Origin: Azolla caroliniana
Lineage: Eukaryota; Polypodiophyta
Assembly: GCA_043228905.1 (NCBI GenBank)
Contig: JBHGNT010000009.1
Coordinates: 16,740,001-16,804,000, forward strand
DNA length: 64,000 bases
Reading direction: 5' to 3'
Position 1 is the stretch's first letter; every line of letters begins with the position of its first letter. Under the pieces are notes generated by a model. The model made no database searches and had not been told where the DNA came from. It saw only the letters and a program-made list of their open reading frames with translations. Made by a program: the position numbers and the translations under genes. Positions 11,088-21,418 of the stretch are shown here, in pieces.

Positions 11088-11170
11088 CGAGGGTTGAGAA
11101 CCTCTTTAGCCGATGAGCGACTAGTGAAGACAAATTCTAACACCCGGTGAAGAACAGAAGAGAACCTAAG

Positions 11171-12010
11171 ATGGATAGAGGAATGGCAAGTTCACTTCCG
11201 ACGGAAAAGCTCAACCGGAGCAACTATGCATCCTGGTCATATAAAATGCATTAGTACCTATTGGGGCATGGATATTGGAGTTACGTGGAAGGGACCAATG
11301 AGGTAGCGCCGGAGCTGGCACACAAAGACCTCTCGGCATGGGAGCAAGGAGTGAGTCGAGTACTGTACTGCCTCACCTCCTTTGTGCACGACTAGATGAT
11401 TGGCTTCATCAAAGATGCTAAGACGCTGAAATAGGCCTAGGAGAATTTGAAGAAGATATTCACAGGAAGTACCTCTGCCCGGAGGCTTCAGCTTCGGTAG
11501 GAATAGAACAATATCCGACAAAGGGATACTTCAGTTACAGGCTACACCGCGAAGATAAAGGAGATTTGCGACGCATTAGGGTCCATTGACGTCACTATAG
11601 ATGAGGAAGAAATGGTGCAAATCTTCCTTGGTGGTCTGGCTCAAAGGTACAAGCCTATCCGAACAGTTATCCTCACTTGGGAGAAGCCATCATCCTTCTT
11701 CGACTTGCAATCGATGCTGATGGTCAAAGGAAACCACGCAAGTGGGTCCAGGCCTACTCAATTAGACAGCCAAATGCTGTACATGGAGGCGGATCGGCCC
11801 CGTTGGCATGGTGGCCATGGTGGGTTGGCTTGCAATGGAGGCAGCTAGCAAGAGCAGGACCGAAGGCACAGGGGTAGTGTCGACAGCAGTTCCGGACCCT
11901 CCACAAGCAGGGGGAGTCAAAGCGGCGCTGGAAACCGGCAAGGAAAAGCCGACACGGAATGTTGGTACTGTGGCAGAAAGGGCCACAGAGAAACTGAGTG
12001 CTGGAAGAAG
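11171..12010 (+). pseudogene. gag: Copia J Gag
   Basis: Starts MDRGMASSLPTEKLNRSNY and continues YLLGHGYWSYVEG, then ENLKKIFTGSTSARRLQLR, then LGGLAQRYKPIRTVIL. The CCHC knuckle CWYCGRKGHRETEC lies at 11960-12001. At least four in-frame stops lie between 11250 and 11520, several at glutamine or tryptophan positions of element A, and the frame shifts before the knuckle. Gag would package element RNA. Confidence 0.87.
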
Positions 12011-12796
12011 CGCATTGATTCGGATAAATCCGGATCAGGCAAGGCCGGACAAGGGAACCAACAAAGCTTGCACTACACAGAAGGATCGGAAGGATCCAGA
12101 ACCGGGAAGACAGGAAAAGGGCCAACCTTCGTGATGAAGCACAAGGCTAACTCAATGCAGAAGACTACTTCCAAATCGGACGAAGTATGGTACATTGATT
12201 CTGGGGCATCCAACCACATGATGAGCCATGAAGAGCGGTTCTCCTCTTTGGAGAAACCGGAACAACCGGGGATTGTTGAGATCGGAGACAACACCCCTCA
12301 CCCGATTGTGCATGTCGAAGAAGTCCCTTTAAGCCACGTCGGACAAAAGGGAAAGTTGATGAATGTATTACAGGTTCCGACTATCACAAAGAACCTGGTA
12401 TCGGTTAGACAAATCGTCTACCAGGGAATGCAGGTGTGGTTTACGCACCTCGGGTGCTTCATCGAGGAAGAAGGTTGGATAATTGCACAAGGGCGTAGGG
12501 AAGGGAGGATGTTCATCCTCAACAAAAATGACGTCGGCACCGCCATGTTTGCCAAAGGACAGAAGATTGAATTGGACATCGATCTCTGGCATAAGCAAAT
12601 CGGCCACGTCAACTACTGGAGGCTTCAAGATCTGCAATCAAAACAAGTTGTGTTGGGATTGCCGAAGTTTAGTGGCCGAAAGGCCCAAATATGTGAAGCC
12701 TGCCAACTTGGGAAGCAACACCGGCTTCCATCCCCCTCCGAACAAAATCGGAGCCGTAACAAGCTTGACCTAATCCATTCGGATGTATGGGGATAG
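12011..12796 (+). pseudogene. pol: Copia J protease and GAG-pre-integrase
   Basis: Open in the same frame as the knuckle up to a TAG at 12794. The protease signature is YIDSGASNHMMSHEE, followed by VLQVPTITKNLVSV, GRREGRMFILNK, LWHKQIGHVNYWRLQ, the zinc region CEACQLGKQHRLP and LDLIHSDVWG, where the stop interrupts the integrase core. The uninterrupted chain from about 11870 to 12796 makes this the best kept part of J. Confidence 0.88.
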
Positions 12797-13464
12797 GCAC
12801 AAAATGTTAGTCCTCGCGGGAGTCGGTATTTCGTCTCCTTCATCGACGACTACAACCGGCACACGTTGATCTATCTCATCGAGAAGAAAAGCGAAGTCTT
12901 CAACTATTTCCGGAACCGTCAAAGCTTAGTGAAAGGGAAACAGAGATGAAGATCAAGTGCATGCGGTCGGATGGCGGAAAAGAATACTTTTTCGGCCAAT
13001 TCAACTATTATTTGCAGCAAAACGGAATTCGGAGAGAATTCAGCTGCCGATACACACTGGAACAAAATGGTGTGGCCGAGAGAAAGCACCGGTTGATTGT
13101 CGACGCGGCAAGGGAAATGCTAGAGGAGAAGAGCATGCCCAAATTCTACTAGGCTGAGGCGGTCTGGACGGCTGTCTACATCCAAAACTGGATCGGTGAC
13201 AAGGTGTCAGCACATGAGCTGTATTTCGGGCGGAAGCCGAATTTGAGACACCTTCAGATATTCGGTAGCATAGCATATGTGCATGTACTGGATGAGAAGC
13301 GGAGGAAGTTGGATCCGAAGTTGGAGAAGTATATCCTAGTTGGTTACTCACATGAGCAGAAGGGGTATAAGTGTTATAACCCCCAGACTAAACAAGTCCG
13401 AGTAAGCCGATATGTCGGGTTTGATGAATTGGGATCATGGTACTCTACCGACTCCAACTTCTGA
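12797..13464 (+). pseudogene. pol: Copia J integrase
   Basis: After the stop at 12794 the core resumes: SRYFVSFIDDYNRH, then MRSDGGKEYFFGQF with the second catalytic D, EQNGVAERKHR with the E, a TAG at the usual tryptophan of FY(W)AEAVWTAVY near 13150, then ELYFGRKPNLRHLQIFG and VGYSHEQKGYKCYNP. A frameshift lies near 12945. Function is the same as in other Copia integrases; this copy is dead. Confidence 0.87.
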
Positions 13465-14770
13465 CTCCGACTCGATTCGTGAAGATGAGGCTAGTGAAGA
13501 TGAAGACTTCGGTACTCTAGATGAGAGTCCGATCTCATTCCGGCTAAGTGGGCCAAATGAGCGGGTGAGTCGGGATGACCAGTCGGATGAAGAACCGGCG
13601 AGTAGTGGAGACTTTGCCATGCTCTCCCCACGCAAGGAACGGAGGAGAATATTCACACACAAAGAGAAGGGGAAGAAGAAGATGCCAGAATACGATACCG
13701 ACAGTGAAGGGTCAGATCGGAACAAATCTGACCCCGGAAAGGAAGAAGGCAGATCTTCAAAAAGGAAGTCTGAACCGGCCAAGAAGGGCCTCAAACCGGG
13801 TAACGAAAAGTTACGTTGGTCAACACATCAAAAGAAAGCCGTCTTGAGGTATGGATACAATGAGTACATGGCGCATCACTATGCGTACATGACTAAGGTG
13901 GCAGAAGTGCGTGAGCCGGAGAGCTACACAGAAGCAGCAAAAGATGCAAATTGGCGTGCTGCTATGGAGGAAGAAATGTGGGCACTTGATGCCAACGACC
14001 CATGGGACCTGGTTGACCCTCCTAGATAGTGTAAACATATCGATTGCAAATGGGTATATAAGGTGAAGTACAATGCCGACGGTTCGGTCAACCAGTACAA
14101 GGCCCGGTTAGTGGCAAAGGGATATGCACAAACCCACGGAATCGACTACGATGAGACCTTCCCTCGATAGTGAAGATGATGACGGTTCGTGTGGTACTAG
14201 TTGTTGTTGCGGAAAGGGGATGGCATCTTCACCAAATGGACTTGAAAAATGCGTTTCTTCAAGGTGACCTTGAAGAATGGGTCTATATGATCCAACCCCC
14301 CGGTTTCCAATTAGAGATGAACAAGTTGGCAGTATGCCGACTCAAGAAGTTGCTTTACGGTGTAAAGCAAGCCCCCCGAGCTTGGAATGCGAAGATCACG
14401 CATCGGTTGCGTAAGATGGGGTTTTCGGCCTCAAAGTCTGACTCGTCACTGTTCATCCGGATGGTCCGGTTTGTATCCTGCTATATGTTGACGATTCAGT
14501 CATCACGGACTAGATGAGATCGGCAGAGTGAAGTCCCAGTTGTCGGACGCATTTGAAATGAATGAGTTGGGGAACCTTCATTATTTTCTTGGGATCGAGG
14601 TGATCCGGACCCCTGACGGCATATTGCTCTCACAAAGACACTATGTGCTGAATATGCTATACAAGTTCGGCATGACGGAATGTCGATCGATCTCCACACC
14701 CCTGGACCGGAACTTGAAGCTACGTCCTACCTCCAGCCCGGCCTACGATGAGAAACAGTTCCGACAAATT
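13412..14770 (+). pseudogene. pol: Copia J reverse transcriptase with acidic linker
   Basis: A 205-codon linker frame (13412-14029) is rich in acidic and basic residues and ends with YGYNEYMAHHYAYM and a TAG. RT follows: [52 protein letters not shown], then a 1-nt shift and the catalytic YVDD at 14484-14495, then LHYFLGIEVIRTPDGI and NMLYKFGMTECRSI. Stops and shifts occur at 14029, 14168, near 14465 and near 14770. Confidence 0.88.
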
Positions 14771-15420
14771 GTCAGAAGACATTATATACTTGACGATCAC
14801 CCGACCCGACATCAGTTATCTAGTCGGTGTGATCAACCAGTTTATGCAGAGGCCGACTGTGGAGCACCTTCAGTGCGCACATCGACTATTGCGATATGTG
14901 AGCGGCACGAAGGACCGGGGACTGTTATACCGACATGGTATAGTTGGGAAGCTAGTCGGATATACCAATGTTGACTGGGTTGGTGATGCATCGGATCGCC
15001 GATCCACCTCCGGTTATATGTTTTCTCTTGGTAGCGCGACTGTTGTGTGGAGCAACAAAAACTAGCCAACAATGGCTCTGTCGAGCACTGAGGTTGAATA
15101 CTGGGGCGCTACCATTGTCACCTGTGAAGCCATCGGGCTTCGGCAACTGCTGCGAGACCTCCGGATAGAGGTGCCGACCCCGATCCTGATTTATTGTGAC
15201 AATGTAAGCATCATACAACTCGCCAAGAACCTTGTATTCCATGCTCGGACAAAGCACATAGAAGTGAATTATCACTTTGTTTGTGAGCGGGTCCTAAGCG
15301 GTGAAGTTGAACTTCGATATGTTCACACTGATTAGCAGATTGCCGAAATCTTCACCAAGCCGCTTGGATCGGACAAGTTGCAACATTTTTTGGAGATGCT
15401 CGGCATTCAGCCTCTCGATG
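14748..15420 (+). pseudogene. pol: Copia J RNase H
   Basis: Contains YLTITRPDISYLVGVINQF, YTNVDWVGDASDRRSTSGY, a TAG at the usual glutamine of NKK(Q)PTMALSSTEVEY (15063), YCDNVSIIQLAKN and FHARTKHIEVNYHF. Another TAG lies in HTD(Q)QIAEIFTKPLG near 15333. The domain then runs on in frame into a non-standard tail. Confidence 0.87.
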
Positions 15421-15728
15421 TGCCGCACTTGAGGGGGAGAATAGGAACAGGAACGGATGGCACCGAACGAGCTGGAGAGGAAGAAAGAACCAAGGGGGGA
15501 GATGAGCAGATAGAGGAAGCCGAGCCGATCGAAGGAGTCGGCACATCCGAACAAGTCGGAGCAAGCGGCAGCGGTGGCAGAGTCAAGAAGGATAGAGCCA
15601 ACCAGAAGAAGGCCAAGACCCGGGCGTGGTCCAATGTGGTGAAGCGCCTAAAAACGGAAGACAAGTTGGAGACTACCAACTTGGACAAGAGCTGGAAAGA
15701 ATTGGAGGAAGCCAATTTGGTTCAATAG
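15421..15728 (+). other. Charged C-terminal tail frame of Copia J
   Basis: The RNase H frame does not stop at the usual HLRG end, where a TTGAGGGGGAG tract lies at 15430-15440. It stays open for about 100 more codons, rich in Glu, Lys and Gly, to a TAG at 15726. No known domain. The remaining 258 bp to the LTR show nothing. Confidence 0.5.
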
Positions 15729-15973
15729 TTGGATTCGGAAGAGCCGGATTAACTAAAGGCCAAGCGGAAGTCGACACCAACACGCATGAACCGATGGGTC
15801 GACAAGCGCTGGAGTCATAGCAGCGAAGGAGCTAAAATGGGCCTACTGAGCAGACAAGCCGACCTGCGCGGAACTGGATGGATCACAGGAAGCAGAACCT
15901 GACCGAATAAGGCAAGCTAGAGAGGAGAACCGGCTACTGCGGACACTGACACCATGATCCGACCTCAAGTTGA

Positions 15974-15986
15974 GCTTGAGGGGGAG
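15974..15986 (+). promoter_or_regulatory. Polypurine tract of Copia J
   Basis: TTGAGGGGGAG abuts the 3' LTR start. The same word occurs about 540 nt upstream at the end of RNase H. Confidence 0.9.
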
Positions 15987-16349
15987 TGTTGAACAAGCAT
16001 GCTCAACCGGATCCGGATCGATATCCGAAACCAGGAGCCGGATCGGATTGGATCCAGTAGGCCGTTAGAGGCCTACGGATCCAACCTAGTATGTAGGCAT
16101 ATTTTAGGGAGTTAGTGACAGTCGCTCATGTGAGCATTGAAGTACCCGTCAGTACTTTTGTCAATCCTTTATGGACTTGTATAAAAGTGATCTATGAGCA
16201 CATTCTACACAGAATATTGAGAGTATTATTTTGAATAGAGTTTTATGTTTTTCTCTCTCTCTCTCTCTCTCATGTGTATGCTTATTCTCTCTACTGTTGC
16301 TATCCAGTAGAGCTGGTTTGTGATACGCTTCCACACACTAACTATCACA
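15987..16349 (+). repeat. 3' LTR of Copia J
   Basis: 363 bp, TGTTGAACAAGC to ACTATCACA, followed by CTTAC. Compared with the 5' LTR it lacks sequence in the U3 start, the CT tract and the R/U5 part, and carries TATAAAAG near 16171. Confidence 0.92.
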
Positions 16350-16354
16350 CTTAC

Positions 16355-17160
16355 TTGTACTGTAGCTATACATATTTGCATCTCCTGTCCACTAATGGAA
16401 GCCATTGGCGGAAATAACCATGTCGGTGCTTGGTAGTTCCATTTAGGCCCAAACGATGATTTTACCATTAGAGGAGAACCACCCCATTTCAGTAGAAACT
16501 TTGTACGAGCCCTTTCTACTTCATCCGAGTTCCCTTCAATCGAGTCATATCATCCGCGTAACCAAGATACCAGCTCGAACCAAATGTTTAGCAACACTTC
16601 ACGGCTTGGGAGGTTTCATTGCTGAAAAAAAAACATACATCATCTGGTCCCAATGTGCCAGACCGAGAAGCACGCCATCAACATCCATATCTCCTCAAAA
16701 AAACCAGAGTTTGTGCCAGGTTTCACTCCAACACATTGGAATACACTACCACTTGCACTATAAATCCATGACCATGTGGGTTTTGTTGTTCCGCCCAACC
16801 TTCCCCTGTTAGCTTCAAACCCTATAAGGACCCCCACACAACTCTCCCATTCACCCCGCATGCTGCCACTATCCTAAGACTTCTACTCCAAATGTTGATT
16901 GCCTCTGCATAATTCCAAAAACAGTGAGGTATCGATTCCAAAGAGTGTCCACATAACTTATAACCAGCCTCCCCACCACGACACTTCATCCACTCCCCTA
17001 CAAGTATCGCCTTATGGCTAAGAAGCCAAAACCAAACCTTTATTTTTTCTAGCATATCCAACGCCCATAGTCTCCTCCAAAACAACTTCAACAAGTCATT
17101 TGATATGCCTTTATCCCTCCAACTATTGCGAGTCTGAGCAACACCCACTGATTTGGAGCC
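16355..17160 (-). pseudogene. LINE reverse transcriptase C-terminal region
   Basis: The minus strand encodes a zf-RVT-like domain of plant L1 elements: LLKLFWRRLWALDMLEKIKV then FWLLSHKAILVGEWMKCRG, a CG pair, and ESIPHCFWNYAEAINIW, with the typical HCFWNY block. Frames change near 16850. Downstream on the same strand (16355-16640) no clear RNase H could be read. The RT core is missing, so this is a short tail. J is inserted at its 3' side. Confidence 0.75.
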
Positions 17161-17369
17161 AATGATTTGCCTTCCTAGCTTAGTACTATACTAAAAAAAA
17201 CCCTCTAGTTTGTTCATTTAGGGTTTAGGGTTAACAACTTACCACTAGGGTAAGCTAATTACGATGAGAGAGAATTTTCGTGGTCGCTACAAGAATTATT
17301 TGGAAGTTAAGTTTTGTGGTCACTACAAGGGAAATTGTCATAATCTCAGGTTAGTTCTCTCAATCTCTA

Positions 17370-18748
17370 TTAGGTTGTTTGACACGACACCATGAAGTGA
17401 GTCGATGGATGTGAAAATTACAAAAGGCAAAAATGTATCGATTCTCCAAACCATGAGTAAACATCATATGCTTCTATTCTTCGTGCAAAAGATGTTATTG
17501 GGGATGATTATGATATTGATAGTCTTCGTGATTTTGTTAAGGCTTTGCTTTCTGATTTTATGGAAAAAAATGAGAAACATGCTAAAGATTGTGTGGAAGA
17601 GGATGTTGTAGAGGTGGTGATGGAGACCAAGTCTATGTTGGCAACTTTTGACAAGTTCTATGATCGCGGTATTATTTTGTATTTCATTAGCAAAATTCAT
17701 TTGGTATCATGGATTAAGCAACGATTAAATTCATTCATAATGCCTAATTGTGTTGAGGATGTGTATGTCGGTCCAAGAGGTTTCTATGATGTGGTTTTTC
17801 AATCGTCAGAACACCGTACGATTTTGATGGCAAAGGTACCAATCTTTTCTAATAGAAGATTAGTGAATGTGATGGAATGGGTTCTGGTGGTGGATTATAA
17901 AGATATTTTAAAACAACAATGTCCAATTTGGGTGACTATTGATTGTAGTAACTCATTCTTTTGGGATTTACTACCAAAATTGATGTCTCAAATTGGTAAA
18001 GTTTTGGTTGCTTCTAATGTTAAATTCATTGAAAAAATGTCGATTTGCATGTTGTGGGATACAAATTGTAAACTACCAGGATGGTTGACTGTAGATACAT
18101 CTTGATTTGGTCGATTTCGTTTGAAGCTTCAGTGGGAGACTTTTGCAGGACATTGTTTTAAATGTGGTCAGTTGGGGCATTTTATGGCTGAATGCCAATA
18201 TCAACAGGAAAAATAAGGAAGACGTTGAGAAGGATATCGTCTCAACAGTTGATATGGTCATGGATGAGGGAACATCTCATGGGTTAGAGCGAGATCATAA
18301 AGGTCATGGTCATGTTAGAGGTGTTGGGGAAGAGAATGGAGTAATTATTAATGATGACCTAGATTGTGAAGATGAAGAGTGGCATCAAGTGAAGCATAAG
18401 ATAAAAGGGAAGGGTGTTTCCATACAAAGAGACACAAAAAATACTAATGGTAAGGCATCACCAAAAGATAATTTGAGATTGAATGAGAGCTTTAGGAAAA
18501 ATCCTTAGCAGAAACAAGTGTGAAATTAGAGATTGTCTAACCAAATACAATTCGATTCTTCAGGAAGCGTGATGCGACCTCAATTTAATCAAGGGCCTTG
18601 TTCTCGTGGAGCTAAACAAAAAAATCCTATTATTGGTGGAGGGGATGTAGTACACACGAATCCTTATGCAGATCTTGAACAAGTAGTTAGTACATTCATG
18701 AATACACTTGCTCATAAAGAGCAAGTTCTTACTAAAGGTGTTAAATGA
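17370..18748 (+). pseudogene. LINE ORF1 protein with CCHC knuckle
   Basis: Reads SYASILRAKDVIGDDYDID, then an open frame 17545-18105 with the layout of plant LINE ORF1 proteins with a DUF4283-like core (KIHLVSWIKQRLN, VDYKDILKQQCPIWVTID). After a TGA at 18103 come GRFRLKLQWETFAGHCFKCG and GHFMAEC, a CX2CX4HX4C nucleic-acid binding knuckle. The tail shifts frame near 18205 and again near 18510 and ends at 18748. The protein would coat LINE RNA. The DUF4283 call is from memory of the family; the knuckle is seen directly. Confidence 0.8.
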
Positions 18749-18868
18749 AAGTGGTATCATGGAACGTACGATGTGCACCTTCTCCTCATAAGAAATATAT
18801 ATTATGGAAAACTTTATTTGATAAAGAATGGGATGTTTTATGTGCACACACACACACACACACACACA
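18745..18868 (+). pseudogene. LINE ORF2 start (endonuclease N-terminus), truncated
   Basis: MKVVSWNVRC is the classical start of plant L1 ORF2 apurinic-like endonuclease. Its ATG overlaps the ORF1 stop as ATGA (18745-18748). It reads on to FDKEWDVLC and then dissolves into a (CA)n tract. The rest of ORF2 is absent from this strand. Confidence 0.82.
18845..18868. repeat. (CA)12 microsatellite at a junction
   Basis: 24 bp of CA units lie exactly between the LINE ORF2 fragment and a Gypsy integrase tail. Confidence 0.95.
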
Positions 18869-19355
18869 GATCTTATTCATATTAGTCCTCCATTTACACA
18901 TTTCTTTTTAGTGTATGGACAAGAAGCTTTATTTCCGATTGAACTTCAAGTGAGAGGCAATTGACTTTTAAGAGCATCTCTACGTGATGAAGCATTATAT
19001 ACAACAGACTTGGAGGAGAAAGAAGTATTATGATAGAAAGTCAAGAAAAGAGGCTTTTCCAAAAGGATCTCTTGTCCTTCGCTATGACAATCGTTTTCAC
19101 AATATAAAAGGGCAAAAGATGATGAATCGTTGGGAAGAACCTTTTGTGGTGCATGATCTCATTGACAATGGAAGTTATCAACTCAAGAACTTGGATAACA
19201 CTCTTCATGAACTACGTGTGAATGGGTGGCGCCTAAAGAAGTATGTGAATCGTGGACCTACCTACATTTCTATAATGGATAAGGATATTCAAGAAATCGA
19301 TGATTGGGAACAAGAAGTGGATTGTCCCCAAACATATTTCCCAACTAATTCTTGA
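18869..19355 (+). pseudogene. pol: Gypsy M integrase C-terminus
   Basis: After the CA tract the frame reads THFFLVYGQEALFPIELQV, the post-core motif of Gypsy integrases. After a TGA at 18961-18963 and a shift follow KKYYDRKSRKEAFPKGSLVL, MMNRWEEPFVVHDLI and YQLKNLDNTLHELRVNGWRL, the GPY/F-type C-terminal module, to a TGA at 19353-19355. Core and zinc domain are missing. It is not part of Gypsy I, which is on the other strand. Confidence 0.82.
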
Positions 19356-19526
19356 TCTTCCTTTGTTTGGCAAAAGGGAAGATTGTAATATCATTGCCAT
19401 GTTTTAAATTAAATGTGTTTCTGTAAGAGTGTGAGTTTTTTTCCACCGCTTAACGGGGGGTTTTTTTTCTCACACAATAATTTGTTATATGTTTAGTATT
19501 TATACACCTTCTTTGTCTATAGCCTA
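19356..19526 (+). repeat. Gypsy M polypurine tract and start of its LTR
   Basis: AAAAGGGAAGA at 19372-19382 is followed by a probable LTR start TGTAATATCATTGCC at 19384. Only about 140 bp of it remain before the solo LTR K. The second LTR is not in the window, so this is inferred from position. Confidence 0.5.
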
Positions 19527-19944
19527 TGTTGAGTGGACAAGCTCAACCGGATCCAGATAGGCTAAATAAGCCAGAGCCAGATCGGTATTTGGAATGGAGA
19601 AGCAAGTAGGTATTCAGATCGGTATTCGGAACCAAGAGCCAGATCGGATTGTAACTGGTAGGCCATTAGAGGTCTATGAATCTAGCCTAGTACGTAGGCA
19701 TATTTTTAGGAGCTAGTGTCAGTCGCTCGTATGAGCATTGAAGTACGTGCCAACACTTCTGTCAGTCCTTTTAAGGACTTGTGTAAAGTGCTCACAGAGC
19801 ACATTGAATAGAGTTTATGTTATTCTGCTCTGTTTGTCTCTCCTGTGTACTATGCATTCTAAGCTTCCATTAAACCTGTGTTTATTCTCTGTTGCTATCC
19901 GGTGTAACTGGTTTTGTCTTTGCTTCCGCACATTATCTTTTACA
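19527..19944 (+). repeat. Solo LTR K of the Copia J family
   Basis: 418 bp aligned along its length to the J LTRs (TGTTGAGTGGACAAGCTCAACC, the GTACGTAGGCATATTTT block, the AGTCGCTCGTATGAGCATTG block, TTTTACA end). No internal region is attached. Flanking 5-mers are GCCTA and GTGTA, an imperfect match. Left flank is Gypsy M (plus); right flank is Gypsy I (minus). Confidence 0.9.
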
Positions 19945-20709
19945 GTGTAATATAAAGCTAAGCAGATCTGATGTTATTTCAATGAAGCTAAACATGTTAA
20001 CATCATGGATGTGACTTAGTGCATCAATGACAGTGTTCATGGAACCTTTATGATAACGTATGGAAAAATCAAAGTCCTCGATGAGATTTGCCCATCGTGC
20101 CTTATGACCTTTAAGGTCTTGTTGGTCCCAAAAATATTTCAAGGACTCGTGATCCGTAGTTACCACAAAACGATTTCCATAAAGATAATGGCGTCATGTC
20201 TTGAGTGCATTGAATAACTGCAAATAATTCATTTTCTTGAATAGTATACCGACACTGAGCATAATCAAGTTTCTTACTCTCGAATGCTATTGGTTTACAA
20301 TCTTGATATAAGACAACACCTATAGCATAATCGCTTGCATCAGTTTCAACCTGAAAAGGTTTTGAAGGATCTGGTAAAAGAAGCGAAGGAGCCTTGCACA
20401 CCAGGTCCTTGAGTTCCTTAAAGGCAAGGCCTTGTGTAGCATTCCACACAATAGGTTTTGTAAACTTACGCGTTTGACCTTTGAGAAGATCAGTAAATGG
20501 CACTGTCAATTGGTAATAATTGTGAAGAGATTTTCGCAAAAACCTGACAAAACCAAGGAATGATCGAACTTCTTGAATATTCCGAAGAGTGGGCCAAAGT
20601 TTGACTTTCTCGATGCGAGAAGGATCAATTTTAACTCCGCGTTCAATTATGAGATGTCCAAGATAAGTAATTGATTTCTTGAAGAACTCATATTTTGAGA
20701 TCTTCGCGT
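19945..20709 (-). pseudogene. pol: Gypsy I RT thumb, connection and RNase H
   Basis: The minus frame gives KISKYEFFKKSITYLGHLI, IDPSRIEKVKLWPTLRNIQ, EVRSFLGFVRFLR, then RNase H: PFQVETDASDYAIGVVLYQD, KLDYAQCRYTIQENELFAVI. A shift then leads to VTTDHESLKYFWDQQDLKG and FSIRYHKGSMNTVIDALS. The usual Gypsy catalytic D, E and D are visible. The upstream half lies beyond H at 27789. Confidence 0.88.
20706..20709. repeat. Target-site duplication of H (left copy)
   Basis: GCGT here faces GCAT at 27789-27792. One base differs. The ancestral GCAT restores the interrupted RT codon pair of Gypsy I. Confidence 0.8.
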
Positions 20710-21414
20710 TGTCGTAGTGTATTCCACACACTACGTGAAAACCATAAAATAATATATCGGATTTTAGATACATATAAATAAATAAATAATATATCAAAAT
20801 ATTTATCACGTGCATAGGGTAGGATTCAAACCCTACACCTCCACGTAGATAAACTTCAACTTTACCATTGTAAGAACTTATCTTTAGTGTTATACATATA
20901 GATTTAATACGTATAAGACCTTTATTTACACATACCTTTATTAAAAGGTAAAAATCATGTATTCTTTAGGGTGTGAATATTTTATTTACACGTGACATTA
21001 AAAGTGACTCATGCACATCTAGTGTGCATGAGCCCTATGCTTAGGAAATGAACAAAGCATCACATGCACATTTAGTGTGCATGGACACTTTTGGTGAAAA
21101 AGCATGAAGCCATGCTTAGCCTCTTCCATCTTTATATAAGGAGGAGAGAAATATGTATAAGGTTGTTGATTAATATACAAGGATTGATCAATCTAATATA
21201 TTCGTGGGATTCACAAATTTTTCCATCTAAATTACTCTTATAATCTAAATATTGTTTTAAATACACTAAACTCGTGGGATTCACGAGATTGCTATCTTAC
21301 TTCTCTTTCTACTATTCATAACTAGCCTTAAGTTGTATTCCTCTTCCTCCTAGTCCAAAACCTCGGCGGTTCCCACCCGACTCACGCAACGATCCGGAGC
21401 CGAAAGGCACGACA
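20710..21414 (+). repeat. 5' LTR of Gypsy H
   Basis: 705 bp, TGTCGTAGTGTATTCC to AAAGGCACGACA, with TGTCG/CGACA inverted ends. Promoter candidate TATATAAG at 21133-21140. It is AT-rich, unlike the internal region. Confidence 0.95.
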
Positions 21415-21418
21415 CAGT

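Larger units (their letters stand above)
10610..16349 (+). mobile_element. Copia J, full-length LTR retrotransposon
   Basis: 5.7-kb Ty1/Copia element with 5' LTR 10610-11074, primer site, gag, protease, integrase, RT, RNase H, polypurine tract and 3' LTR 15987-16349, flanked by the duplication CTTAC. Every domain is recognisable and most are broken by stops, many of them TAG where the related element A has CAG or TGG. It is the same lineage as A. A solo LTR of this family (K) lies at 19527-19944. The two LTRs differ in length by about 100 bp, so it is an old copy. Confidence 0.95.
17215..18868 (+). mobile_element. L1-type LINE L1a, 5' part
   Basis: Plus-strand LINE with ORF1 (about 17370-18748) overlapping the first codons of ORF2 (18745). 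It starts after an A-rich stretch and a TTTAGGGTTTAGGG motif at 17218-17234. ORF2 is cut off after about 40 codons at a (CA)n tract where a Gypsy integrase tail begins. Confidence 0.8.

Noticed and set aside
13412-14029. Charged 205-codon frame as a separate gene
   Set aside because: It is the linker between integrase and RT of Copia J; position and end match the same linker in A and B.
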